Assembly (NCBI GenBank): GCA_004143605.1
Contig: AWVY01000035.1
Coordinates: forward strand, 5,233-46,930
Direction of reading: 5' to 3'
From: Desulforamulus aquiferis
GTDB taxonomy: Bacteria > Bacillota > Desulfotomaculia > Desulfotomaculales > Desulfotomaculaceae
DNA length: 41,698 nt
Shown here: piece by piece, positions 27,450 through 36,392 of the stretch
Layout of the letters: every line of letters begins with the position of its first letter
How positions within the stretch are numbered: position 1 is the first letter of the stretch
The notes under the pieces: model-generated
What the model saw: only the letters and a program-made list of their open reading frames with translations
What the model was told of the DNA's origin: nothing
Databases searched by the model: none
Program-made: the position numbers and the translations under genes

Positions 27450-28382
27450 ATGAAAGCCGTAGTAACAGAACTTATTTGGGAAGAAGGTCTAGAGGTTTTA
27501 CGCGAACAGGGTGAGGTTAAATATGACCAGAACCTGTGGAAGAGTGATAATCTTTTAGAGACAATTAAGGATGCGGATTTGCTAATTGTAAGGAACCAAA
27601 CAAAAGTAACCAGGGAATTAATGGAGCAGGCGCCTAATTTAAAGGTTGTTGGAAGATTGGGTGTTGGGCTTGATAACATTGATGTTGCTGCTGCCAAGGA
27701 GCTAAACATTAAAGTGGTCTTTGCAAGAAATGCTAATGCAGTTTCGGTTGCTGAGTATGTATTTTCCGCAATGTTTGCATTTTCTCGCCCCTTGGAGAAA
27801 GCTTCACAAGATGTTAAAAAGGGCAACTGGAACCGTAAATTATTTACCAGAGAAGAAATCTATGGCAAGACACTAGGACTTGTAGGGGTTGGTGAAATAA
27901 GTGCTAGACTAGCATCAAGGGCTAAAGCCTTTGGGATGAATGTAATTGGCTTTGATCCATTTTTACCCCCTTACGAATTAGCCTGCACTGATATTGGAGT
28001 ACGCATGGACTCCCTGGAGAAAGTGCTGGCAGAGTCTGATTATGTAAGCCTTCATGTACCATTAAATGATCAAACTAGAAATCTTATTAACCGGGATAGT
28101 ATAAAGACCATGAAAAAGACCGCCTATGTTATCAACACGGCTAGAGGTGGTGTAATAAACGAGGATGACCTCTACGAAGCAATTAAGGCAGGAGAAATTG
28201 CCGGGGCTGCACTTGATGTCCTAATAAAAGAGCCTCCCCAGGGTAATAAGCTCCTGGAATTGGAAAATGTAATAGTAACACCACATATTGCAGGGCTTAC
28301 TGAAGAGGCTCAAGTTCGAACCTCAGAGTTAGTGGCCAGAGAGTGCCTAAAGGTACTCAAAGGCAGGGCTCTATGTGCATAG
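27450..28382 (+). CDS. slcC: (S)-sulfolactate dehydrogenase
   Basis: Intact 310-aa D-isomer-specific 2-hydroxyacid dehydrogenase. NAD-binding Rossmann loop GLVGVGEISARLASRA, catalytic Arg in NTARGGVINEDDL, Glu in IKEPP and His in TPHIAGLTEEAQ. ATG 27450 follows GAGGTGA. Alone it could be a phosphoglycerate dehydrogenase relative; next to comC and suyAB it is assigned as SlcC, which oxidises (S)-sulfolactate to sulfopyruvate with NAD. It is the first gene of the operon under the operator-controlled promoter and is followed after 29 bp by comC. Confidence 0.87.
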   Translation: MKAVVTELIWEEGLEVLREQGEVKYDQNLWKSDNLLETIKDADLLIVRNQTKVTRELMEQAPNLKVVGRLGVGLDNIDVAAAKELNIKVVFARNANAVSVAEYVFSAMFAFSRPLEKASQDVKKGNWNRKLFTREEIYGKTLGLVGVGEISARLASRAKAFGMNVIGFDPFLPPYELACTDIGVRMDSLEKVLAESDYVSLHVPLNDQTRNLINRDSIKTMKKTAYVINTARGGVINEDDLYEAIKAGEIAGAALDVLIKEPPQGNKLLELENVIVTPHIAGLTEEAQVRTSELVARECLKVLKGRALCA

Positions 28383-28411
28383 TAAGGTAGAAAAGAAACG
28401 GAGGGCTGTAG

Positions 28412-29449
28412 ATGAATTTCACCGCTTCACAACTAATAGAGTTTTGCTCCAGCCTGCTCCAGGGAGCCGGAGTTCCCAAGGCTGATGCTGATATTGTAGC
28501 AGATGTGCTTGTAGATACCAGTTTGGAAGGTTTAGATACTCATGGGATAAGCAGACTTCCCATTTATCTCACAAGGATTCAAAACGGTAGAATAAACCCC
28601 AAGGCAGAAATCAAAGTAAATAAAACAGCTCCTGCTGTAGCTAATATTGATGGTGATAATGGGCTGGGACAACTGGTAGGGGTCAAAGCCATGGATGTAG
28701 CCATTGAACTGGCAAAAGAGGCTGGAGTTGGCTCGGTGGCCGTAAAACATAGTAATCACTACGGAGCCTCCTCTTACTTCTGTAAACAAGCCAGTGCAGC
28801 AGGTATGGTAGGACTTGCCTTTACTAATACCCCTTCAGGAATTCCGCCGTGGGGTGGTAAAGAAGCATATTTTGGTACAAACCCAATAGCATTTGGCTTT
28901 CCTGGCAAGGAACAGCCAGTGGTGGTGGATATGTCCTCCAGCATCGTAGCAAGGGGCAACATTATATTGGCAGCAAAGCAGGGAAAACCAATTCCTGAAG
29001 GTTGGGCCATTGACAAGGATGGTCTACCCACCACTGATGCAAAGGCAGCCCTTGATGGCGCAGTACTCCCAATGGCTGGCCCCAAAGGTTATGCCATGGC
29101 CCTTGCAGTTGAGGCTATGTCCGGTGTGTTAAGCGGCTCTGCAGTTGGTAAAGAAGTTGGCTGGATCTATGATGAAAGTACCAAACCAGTTGATATTGGA
29201 CATTTCTTTATAGCTATGGATGTGTCAAAATTTATGCCCATGAATGAATTTCTAGGTCGAATGGATCAAATGATAACAGAGATCAAAGGGTCTCCTAAGG
29301 CAGCTGGGACCGATGAAATATTCATTCCTGGTGAGCGTAGATTCAATAAGGCTAAGATACGCCAGCAAGAAGGTATTCCAGTTACTGACCAGCTTTTAGC
29401 TGAGCTAAATCAATTGGCTCAAAGCGTAGGAGTTAAGCCGTTAGGCTAA
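28412..29449 (+). CDS. comC: (R)-sulfolactate dehydrogenase (malate/L-lactate dehydrogenase family)
   Basis: Intact 345-aa member of the LDH2/MDG2 fold family, unrelated to classical malate dehydrogenases. SLEGLDTHGISRLPIYLTRI, VKHSNHYGASSYFCKQA (catalytic His), GTNPIAFGFPG and MAGPKGYAMALAVE are the family signatures. In the known bacterial pathway ComC reduces sulfopyruvate to (R)-sulfolactate, completing racemisation with SlcC so that SuyAB can act. Its family also holds ureidoglycolate and other 2-hydroxyacid dehydrogenases; the assignment rests on neighbours. ATG 28412 follows GGAGGG. Confidence 0.85.
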   Translation: MNFTASQLIEFCSSLLQGAGVPKADADIVADVLVDTSLEGLDTHGISRLPIYLTRIQNGRINPKAEIKVNKTAPAVANIDGDNGLGQLVGVKAMDVAIELAKEAGVGSVAVKHSNHYGASSYFCKQASAAGMVGLAFTNTPSGIPPWGGKEAYFGTNPIAFGFPGKEQPVVVDMSSSIVARGNIILAAKQGKPIPEGWAIDKDGLPTTDAKAALDGAVLPMAGPKGYAMALAVEAMSGVLSGSAVGKEVGWIYDESTKPVDIGHFFIAMDVSKFMPMNEFLGRMDQMITEIKGSPKAAGTDEIFIPGERRFNKAKIRQQEGIPVTDQLLAELNQLAQSVGVKPLG

Positions 29450-29462
29450 AATAATAAAGGTT

Positions 29463-29492
29463 TGCCAAAGTACTTTATTAAAGTACTTGGTA
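29463..29492 (+). other. Intercistronic hairpin between comC and suyA
   Basis: AAAGTACTTT (29467-29476) pairs with the following AAAGTACTT, extended by CCA/TGG, with a loop of a few bases and no full T run. It may protect or process the suyAB messenger. Confidence 0.5.
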
Positions 29493-29543
29493 AAAAATAT
29501 AAATTAAAGGCTACTAAAGTAGCACAAAAAGGAGGAAGCAACC

Positions 29544-29821
29544 TTGATTAAATTCTTGATCCATGACGAACAAGACATGGTTGGTGTAGCCGTAGCTGAT
29601 ATTAAAACCGGCGAAGCCGTAATCGGTAAGATCCAGGACTCCGACAAAACTGTTGAAATCAATCCGTAAGTGATATCCCCCTAGGTCACAAAATTGCTCT
29701 CCGTGACATGGCTGCCGGAGAAAGAGTAATTAAGTACCATGTTCCCATTGGCAAAACCGTCCAAGCTATTAAAGTGGGCGAGCATGTACACACTCATAAT
29801 CTAAAGACTGAAAGGTGGTAA
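29544..29821 (+). CDS. suyA: (2R)-sulfolactate sulfo-lyase alpha subunit, one frameshift
   Basis: Small subunit of sulfolactate sulfo-lyase, about 92 aa, a single SAF domain of the UxaA N-terminal type. It starts at TTG 29544 behind GGAGGA with IKFLIHDEQDMVGVAVADIK, and ends VGEHVHTHNLKTERW, the hallmark end of SuyA/UxaA. A base is missing near 29669 (NPLSDIPLGHKIALRD resumes in the next frame), which hides the gene from simple frame searches. With SuyB it removes sulfite from (R)-sulfolactate to give pyruvate. The stop is six bases before suyB. Confidence 0.92.
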
Positions 29822-29827
29822 GATAAA

Positions 29828-30986
29828 ATGTCAGTACCGACTTTTATGGGTTACCGTCGTGAAAACGGCACAGTTGGTTGCAGAAACCATGTAATTATCC
29901 TTCCTGTTGATGATATCTCCAACGCGGCATGTGAAGCGGTAGCTTCCCACGTTCAAGGCACCATGCTCTTCCACATCCCTATGGTCGCCTGCAGTTTGGT
30001 GAAGACTTAGAGCTGCATTTCCGTACACTGATTGGTACCGGTGCAAACCCCAACGTGGCAGCTGTAGTAGTTATTGGTATCGAGCCTAACTGGACCAACC
30101 TGGTGGTAGATGGTATCGCTAAGACAGGTAAGCCCGTGGCTGGTTTCTACATTGAGCGCCATGGTGATTTCAAAACCGTTGAAATGGCTTCCCGCAAGGC
30201 GATGGAATTTGTACAGTATGCAACCGAATTAAAGAAAACCGAATGCAGCTTTACCGATATGACCATCAGCACCAAATGCGGTGAGTCTGACACCACTTCC
30301 GGTTTAGCTTCCAACCCCTCCATTGGTCGTCTTTATGACCGTCTGGTAGATATGAACATGACCCTGTTCTTTGGTGAAACCTCAGAGGTTACCGGCGGTG
30401 AGCACCTGGTTGCCGATCGCTGCGCTACTCCTGAAATTAGAGAAAAGTTCATGAAGACCTGGACTGAGTATGATGCTTTCATCAAGAGCCAGGGTGTAGA
30501 CCTTTGTGGTACCCAACCTACCCAAGGCAACATCGCTGGTGGTTTAACCACCATTGAAGAAAAGGCCCTTGGTAACATTCAAAAGATTGGTAAGAAGGCT
30601 ATGGTACAAGGTGTACTGGCCCCTGCAGAAGCTCCACAGGGTAAAGGCCTGCACTTCATGGATACCTCCTCAGCCGCTGCTGAGTGTGTAACCCTGATGG
30701 CTGCCGCCGGTTCCATTTGCCACTTCTTCCCCACAGGTCAGGGCAACATTGTTGGTAACCCCATCATCCCTGTGATTAAGTATGTGCCAACCCCAATACT
30801 GTATCAACTATGTCTGAGCACATTGATGTTGACCTGAGCGGTATTTTACGTGGTGAGATGGATCTGGATGGTGCAGCTGATGCCCTTATGTCTATGATGA
30901 TGCGCACCCTTAATGGCCGCATGACTAATGCTGAAGTTCTTGGTCATAAGGAATTTGTACTTACCAAGCTGTATCGTAGCGCTTAA
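29828..30986 (+). CDS. suyB: (2R)-sulfolactate sulfo-lyase beta subunit, two frameshifts
   Basis: Large catalytic subunit, 386 aa after correction, same length as known Suy[82 protein letters not shown] and the ending [19 protein letters not shown] match SuyB rather than altronate dehydratase UxaA. Cysteines in KCGESD and others could hold a metal or Fe-S site. Losses near 29985 (CCTTATGG read as CCTATGG) and 30779 (AAGGTATGTGCC read as AAGTATGTGCC) break the frame. Codons are strongly biased to GGT, ACC, ATC and AAC, suggesting high expression. Confidence 0.94.
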
Positions 30987-31005
30987 TTAACTATTCTTTT
31001 CAGTT

Positions 31006-31042
31006 CGGGTGTAAGGGGATCAACCTTGATTCCTTACACCCG
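31006..31042 (+). terminator. Hairpin after suyB
   Basis: CGGGTGTAAGG (31006-31016) pairs perfectly with CCTTACACCCG (31032-31042); the following sequence is GCAAATAATATCC without a T run. It is a partial terminator or 3'-end stabiliser. The rest of 30987-31293 holds no gene; it ends in AAAGGAGG before tctC and includes TAAAAT and two GTTAAC palindromes that may belong to a second promoter. Confidence 0.6.
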
Positions 31043-31293
31043 GCAAATAATATCCTTCCTTTGTCATCCCTGTTGCATTTATTCCTGGTATAACTGTTAG
31101 AGAACTGTAAGATTTCTATATTTTATGCCAAAAAATCAGAATATTTTAAATGAGTATTACCATAAGCGTAACATGCTTGTAGAAATGTTCAAAATTGGTA
31201 CAGAGAAAACTGGTGCATAACATAAAATTATTTGGTATATTGGTAACTGTATTGTTAACAATGCAGCCAGTTAACTAAAAAGGAGGATTACTC

Positions 31294-32283
31294 GTGCGCA
31301 GACCAAAGATGCTCGTATTAATGGTAACCCTTTTATTCACAATGTCTTTCTTGGCCGGTTGCGGTAGTTCAAAAGCCCCCGAAGAGGCTGGAAGTAAGTA
31401 TCCCGAAAAGCCAGTTAATATGATTATCGCCTTCACTGCAGGCGGTTCCAGTGACGTACAAGCTCGTCTAATGCAAAAATACTGGAACAAATATGTTCCT
31501 TCACAGCCCTGGACTTTTATTTATAAGTCTGGTGCCGGTGGAGCAATCGGCTTCAATGACATCGCTAAGGCTGACAAGGATGGTTATACCATCGGTGGTG
31601 TAAACGTGCCTCATATCGTTTTGCAACCAATTGGCCAAGGTGCACAGTACAAGCCTGAAGACTTTGACTATATTGCCCAGGTAGTAACAGATCCCCAGGT
31701 TCTAGTTGTTAAGAAGGATAGTCAGTTTACCTCTGTACAAGATGTAGTAGAATATGCCAAGGCTAACCCTGACAAGTTAAAAGTAGGTATCACCGGTACC
31801 TACACCGGTAACCATATGGCCCTACTGGACTTCCAGGATCAAGCTGGTGGTATCAAAGTTGCTCAAATCGTTTACAAGGGTGCCGCTGACCTGAACGCAG
31901 CGCTCCTTGGCGGTGAACTTGATGTAATGATGGGTAACTACAATGATGTAATGCGCAGCCTGGATATGATGACTATTCTAGGTATTGCTACTGAGGAAAG
32001 ATATGCTCCTCTGCCAGATGTACCTACCATGAAAGAGCAAGGTGTTAATGTGGTAGCAGATATCCGTCGTGGCTTTGTGGCACCTAAGGGTATACCTGAA
32101 GATAGCCTGAAGTTCCTGCGTGACACCTTTGAGAAAATTGCTAATGACCCAGACTATGTTGCTGATATGGAAAAGGCCGGTCAACCCCATGACTACCTGA
32201 GTGGTGACGAGTTCGAGAAGTATGTAATGGAACAACAGAGCCACGCTCAAGATCTGTTAACTAAGTTTGGCCTTATGAAGTAA
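31294..32283 (+). CDS. tctC: TctC-type solute-binding lipoprotein, probable sulfolactate receptor
   Basis: Intact 329-aa extracytoplasmic binding protein of a tripartite tricarboxylate transporter. A signal peptide ends in lipobox L20-A21-G22-C23, so the protein is lipid-anchored on the outer face. KYPEKPVNMIIAFTAGGSSDVQARL and PVTMKEQ-like LPDVPTMKEQGVNV, plus FVAPKGIPEDSLKFLRDTFEKI, are TctC signatures. GTG 31294 follows AAGGAGG. Such proteins bind small organic anions; the suy neighbours point to sulfolactate, like SlcH of other bacteria. Codon choice is as biased as in suyB. Confidence 0.9.
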   Translation: MRRPKMLVLMVTLLFTMSFLAGCGSSKAPEEAGSKYPEKPVNMIIAFTAGGSSDVQARLMQKYWNKYVPSQPWTFIYKSGAGGAIGFNDIAKADKDGYTIGGVNVPHIVLQPIGQGAQYKPEDFDYIAQVVTDPQVLVVKKDSQFTSVQDVVEYAKANPDKLKVGITGTYTGNHMALLDFQDQAGGIKVAQIVYKGAADLNAALLGGELDVMMGNYNDVMRSLDMMTILGIATEERYAPLPDVPTMKEQGVNVVADIRRGFVAPKGIPEDSLKFLRDTFEKIANDPDYVADMEKAGQPHDYLSGDEFEKYVMEQQSHAQDLLTKFGLMK

Positions 32284-32297
32284 TCGCCTAAAATAGT

Positions 32298-32331
32298 AGG
32301 GTAGGAGGATTGACTTCAATTCTCCTACCCT
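32298..32331 (+). other. Intercistronic hairpin between tctC and tctA
   Basis: AGGGTAGGAG (32298-32307) pairs perfectly with CTCCTACCCT (32322-32331) around 14 bases, no T run after it. Such a hairpin after a binding-protein gene often keeps its messenger more abundant than the permease message. Confidence 0.65.
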
Positions 32332-32372
32332 GTTCCACCAGTTAGCAAAAATATCGGAAAAGAGGTGGATCT

Positions 32373-33891
32373 ATGTGGGAGCATATGCTGGCAGGTCTTC
32401 TAAATGCAATGACACCGGTTAACCTGCTAGTTGCTGCATTAGGAATTACCGGCGGTATCTTGATTGGGGCCCTTCCTGGGCTAACAGCCACCATGGGGGT
32501 AGCCCTTTTAGTACCACTAACATTTGCAATGGATCCTGCAACAGGCTTGGTTATGTTAGGGGCAGTATATACAGGTGCAATTTACGGTGGTGCCAACTCA
32601 GCAATTTTGATTAACACACCAGGCACACCGTCCTCAGTAGCTACTACCTTTGACGGCTGGCCCCTATGTAAGCAGGAAGGGCAGACGAAGCCCTCATTAC
32701 TTCCCTATTCTCTTCCTCCTTTGGCGGGATTGTTGGAACCATATTCTTAGCCTTTGTCGCAGTTCCACTGGCCATATTCTCGTTGAAATTTGGAGCTCCT
32801 GAATTTTTCTGGTTATGTATTTTTGGACTCAGTACCATTGCAGCCATGTCTATGGACAATGTACTGAAGGGATTGATTTCCGGTGCTATTGGCCTGTTAA
32901 TTGCTTGTATCGGATTGGATCCGATGACCGGAGCACCACGCTTTACCTTTGGCAGTTACTCCATGGTTCAAGGAATTGAAGTAATTCCAGCATGATTGGT
33001 CTATTCTCATTTTCTCAGGTAATTAACTTGGTAGGCAGCAGAGATAAATTCATTGCAGACTATAAACAACCCCAGGTGCATTAAGACGGGTATTAACCAA
33101 GATATATCAAAAATGTAAGATGAACATTATGCGTTCATCCCTGATTGGTACTGTTGTTGGTATTCTCCCCGGCGCCGGTGGAGAAATAGCCTCTATTATA
33201 GCTTACAATGAAACTAAGCGATGGGATAAAGATCCTGCTAAATATGGCAAAGGTGCCATTGAGGGCGTAGTAGCCTCTGAAAGTGCCAATAATGCTGTAA
33301 TCGGTGGTTCTTTAATTCCGTTGTTAACATTAGGGATCCCCGGTAGTGCTGTGGCCGCTATTATTATGGGAGGTCTTCTGGCACACGGAATTGCCCCTGG
33401 CTTTAAAATCTTTACCCAACACGGAGATGTAGCCTATACCTTCATTATGTCCCTGATTGTGGCTAATATCTTAATGTTTTTGTGGGACTGGCCTTAATTA
33501 AAGGCACTGCCCGCATCTTAAACATTCCAACCTCTTACATTGGTGTCGGTGTCGTGGTACTTTCCATTATCGGCTCCTATGCTATACGTAACAGTATGCT
33601 AGATGTGGCATGATGATTGTATTCGGTCTCATCGGGCATTTTGGAGGACGTATAGGTCTGGATACAGGTGCTATGGCCCTGGGTTTAATCTTAGGCCATA
33701 TCATTGAAGAAAACCTTGGTAAATCCATGGCTTTAGCCGGAGCAGAAGGATCTATATGGGCCGTGTTCTTTGGCAGCACCATCTCCTTTATTTTAATATT
33801 GCTGACAATAGCTTCGGTGATGACCCCCTTCTTCCTTAAGAAACGTGCAGCTAAAGCAGCTGCTGCCAGGGGAGGTGCCAAAGTTGACTAA
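32373..33891 (+). CDS. tctA: TctA-type large membrane permease subunit, about five frameshifts
   Basis: About 507-aa integral membrane transporter with ten to twelve helices when rejoined. Signatures GILIGALPGLTATMGVALLVPLTF, YTGAIYGGANSAILINTPGTPSSVATTFDGWP near the N-terminus, and GTVVGILPGAGGEIASIIAYNETKR and IPLLTLGIPGSAVAAIIMGGLLAHG in the middle are diagnostic for TctA. Losses near 32678, 32991, 33078, 33483 and 33607 split it; each is one base and each neighbouring piece continues the family sequence. It moves the substrate delivered by TctC using an ion gradient. It overlaps tctB by 8 bp. Confidence 0.9.
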
Positions 33892-34333
33892 AAGAAAAGT
33901 TGATATTTTGACTGGTATAGTGTGTTTTGTGGTTGCGGCAGTTTTTTGGTTCCAGGGACGGGAGCTAGAAGCTCATCACAATCTGTTCCCGCTATTACTG
34001 GAAGGATTTCTGGTCCTCTCTGGTATCTACCTAATCATTGCAGGGGTATTGAATAAAACTGGTAACAAGGCGGACAATGTAAATATCGATTATGGTCGAG
34101 CTTTACAAATGATCTTGGCTACCATAGTTTACATTGTTGCAGTTAATATGATTGGCTTTTATGTTTCCAGTATGCTGTTTTTAACATTGATGTCTTGGTA
34201 CCTAAATGAAAGGGGCCTTACGCTGCCGGCTTTAGGCATTTCTTTAGCCTTTGCAACCATTTTAACTGGAGCCATTTATGCTGTATTTACCATGTTCCTA
34301 AGGGTACCAACTCCTTCGGGAATACTGTTTTAA
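33884..34333 (+). CDS. tctB: TctB-type small membrane subunit
   Basis: 149-aa four-helix membrane protein. Hydrophobic stretches DILTGIVCFVVAAVFWF, LFPLLLEGFLVLSGIYLIIAGVL, MILATIVYIVAVNMIGFYVSSMLFLTLMSW and GISLAFATILTGAIYAVFTMFL fit TctB, the poorly conserved small subunit. TTG 33884 lies behind GGGGAGGTG and overlaps the last codons of tctA, so the two membrane subunits are made together. Gene order here is C-A-B. It closes the sulfolactate operon before a terminator. Confidence 0.87.
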   Translation: MTKRKVDILTGIVCFVVAAVFWFQGRELEAHHNLFPLLLEGFLVLSGIYLIIAGVLNKTGNKADNVNIDYGRALQMILATIVYIVAVNMIGFYVSSMLFLTLMSWYLNERGLTLPALGISLAFATILTGAIYAVFTMFLRVPTPSGILF

Positions 34334-34336
34334 ACC

Positions 34337-34383
34337 AGGAAACCAGCCCAATAGTTCTTTGAACAGGGGCTGGTTTTCTTTAT
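34337..34383 (+). terminator. Terminator of the sulfolactate operon
   Basis: GGAAACCAGCCC pairs with GGGGCTGGTTTTC around a loop of about 20 bases, followed by TTTATAT. Confidence 0.82.
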
Positions 34384-34484
34384 ATATGAAATAAATGGAC
34401 ATAAAATGGCCATGCTTAAAAGAAAAACTGAAATTAAGAGGATTTTATTGTCCATTTGCAGAAACATTTATTTGAGGTATCAAC

Positions 34485-35183
34485 ATGCTAAAAATTAGTA
34501 ATCGTTTAGAAACTATGGCCAGATACGTCCCAAAGGGAAGTATCGTTGCGGATATAGGCACTGATCACGGTTATTTGCCTATATATTTGGTTGCAGGTGG
34601 TTCCTGCCCCAGGGCTGTAGCAGGGGATATTAACCTTGGACCACTGGAGGCTGCAAGATTGAATGTGGCCAATAATAATTTAACAACAAAGATCGATCTT
34701 AGATTAGGTAATGGATTACAAATCCTTAAGCCTGGTGAGGTTGAGGTTATTTGCATAGCCGGGATGGGAGGCGGCACCATAAGGGACGTTCTGTCAGAAT
34801 CCCCAGAGGTTGCCAAAGCTGCCAGGAGACTAATCCTTCAGCCAATGGCAGATGAAGCAGAGTTAAGGCGATATCTAACGACAACCGGCTGGTATATATT
34901 GGATGAAGAGCTATTAATGGAAGATGGGCGTCTGTATCTAGTTATCGTTGCTGAACAAGGTAATAATTGTCAGTTAGATCCGGTACTGTTAGAATTAGGG
35001 CCAAGACTAGTTGAGAAAAACCATCCTTTGCTTAAAGAACTTATTGATAGGCTGTTATTGAAATACAATAAGGTATTAACCGGTTTATTTAAGAGCACTA
35101 ACCACCAGTCCATTAAAAAAGCAGAAATGATAAAGGATAAAATTAATCAAATAAGAAAAGTGGAAGAGAAACTGCTTAATTAA
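34485..35183 (+). CDS. trmK: tRNA (adenine(22)-N(1))-methyltransferase
   Basis: Intact 232-aa SAM-dependent enzyme methylating A22 in the D-loop of tRNAs. Motif I VADIGTDHGYLPIYL, motif with GDINLGPLEAARLN, and the catalytic-region AGMGGGTIRDVL, then the C-terminal coiled-coil helical domain (from about 165) typical of TrmK. ATG 34485 follows GAGGTATC. In B. subtilis the homologue yqfN lies soon after sigA and next to yqfO, the same neighbours as here apart from the inserted tRNA and sulfolactate block. Confidence 0.93.
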   Translation: MLKISNRLETMARYVPKGSIVADIGTDHGYLPIYLVAGGSCPRAVAGDINLGPLEAARLNVANNNLTTKIDLRLGNGLQILKPGEVEVICIAGMGGGTIRDVLSESPEVAKAARRLILQPMADEAELRRYLTTTGWYILDEELLMEDGRLYLVIVAEQGNNCQLDPVLLELGPRLVEKNHPLLKELIDRLLLKYNKVLTGLFKSTNHQSIKKAEMIKDKINQIRKVEEKLLN

Positions 35184-35222
35184 AATTGTTTAAAATAAAG
35201 AATGCTATGTGGAGGTTTAAGA

Positions 35223-36335
35223 ATGGCTACCGGAAGAGATGTAGTTGCTCTAATCGAAGAAATAGCACCAGGTCTTTGGCAGAGGATTGGGATAATAGCG
35301 GTTGGCAAATTGGCAACCCCCAGGAAGAAGTGGGGAGAGTACTATTAGCCTTGATGTGGATAATATCATACTAAAGGAAGCCCAGGAGAAAAAGATAGAC
35401 TTAATAATTTGCCATCATCCTTTGTTAATGAAGGGAATTAAAAATATACGAATGGATGACCCAAAGGAGCATTGATTACAGGACTAATAAAGGCAAATAT
35501 TGGTGTCTATGCTGCCCATACAAATTTAGATAGCTCAGCCTGGGGAGTCAATAGCCTTCTTGCTGAGAGAATTGGGTTAAGCAATAGCAGTGTATTATAT
35601 CCTGCTGTCGGTGAAAGTTTTAGTAAGCTTGTGGTTTTTATTCCTTCAGAGCAGGTTGAAAAGGTAACGCAGGCAATATGTGGTGCAGGGGCTGGGTGGA
35701 TTGGCAACTATAGTGACTGTACCTTTCAAGTAAAGGGGACAGGGACTTTTTGTCCACAGGAGGGAACAGATCCCTATCTTGGTGAGCAAGGGAAGCTGGA
35801 AAAGGTAGAAGAAATAAGACTCGAGACTATTATACCTACCTCCCTTAAAAAGTTGGTTATCAAAGAAATGCTGGAGGCTCACCCCTATGAGGAAGTTGCC
35901 TATGATCTTTATCCATTGGAAAACAAGACAAACCAACAAGGACTTGGGCGTGTAGGGGAATTAAAGGAGGCTATAAGTTTTGCCGACTTTATCCTAGGCT
36001 GTAAAGCAAGTCTAGGTCTATCAACAGTTAGGGTTGGCGGCAATATGTGGAAAAACATTTGTAGAGTTGCCGTATGTGGGGGATCTGGTGCGGAAATGTG
36101 GCAGGCAGCCTTGGCCGCAGGGGCAGATGTATATGTTACCGGAGATATTAAATATCATACGGCCCAGGATATGCTGGCTGCCGGACTGAACTTCATTGAC
36201 GCCGGACACTTTGCTACAGAGCATTTGATCATGACAGAATTGCAAACAAAATTGGCCGAGCTATGCAGAGCTAGAAGCATTAACACAGAGGTTATTCTCA
36301 CAAAACGTCAATCTGATCCATTTATGTATCTTTAG
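35223..36335 (+). CDS. Nif3-like dinuclear metal-centre protein (YqfO family), three frameshifts
   Basis: About 371 aa after correction. Nif3 metal motifs ICHHPLLMKGIKNI and AAHTNLDSS at the N-terminal half, GDIKYHTAQD and DAGHFATEHLIM at the C-terminal half. A PII/CutA-like insert (KLVVFIPSEQVEKVTQAICGAGAG to KEMLEAHPYEEVAYDLYPL) sits between them, as in YqfO. Single losses near 35268 (SLAEDWDNSGWQIG resumes), 35352 (ALDVDN resumes) and 35468 (PKGALITG resumes). Some relatives are annotated as GTP cyclohydrolase 1 type 2, but the true role is unsettled. It follows trmK closely, as in Bacillus. Confidence 0.9.
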
Positions 36336-36392
36336 GATAGAGGGTATATTGCCCCTGTCCTTTTATTTTTATATAGAAATAGGAGTGATAAA

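Noticed and set aside
27450-28382. D-3-phosphoglycerate dehydrogenase (serA)
   Set aside because: At 310 aa it lacks the C-terminal ACT/intervening domains, and it sits with comC-suyAB and not with serine genes.
29544-30986. Altronate/galactarate dehydratase (UxaA) for the SAF + large subunit pair
   Set aside because: The two-gene split, SuyB-specific stretches such as [17 protein letters not shown] and the neighbouring slcC/comC fit sulfolactate sulfo-lyase better; no hexuronate genes are near.
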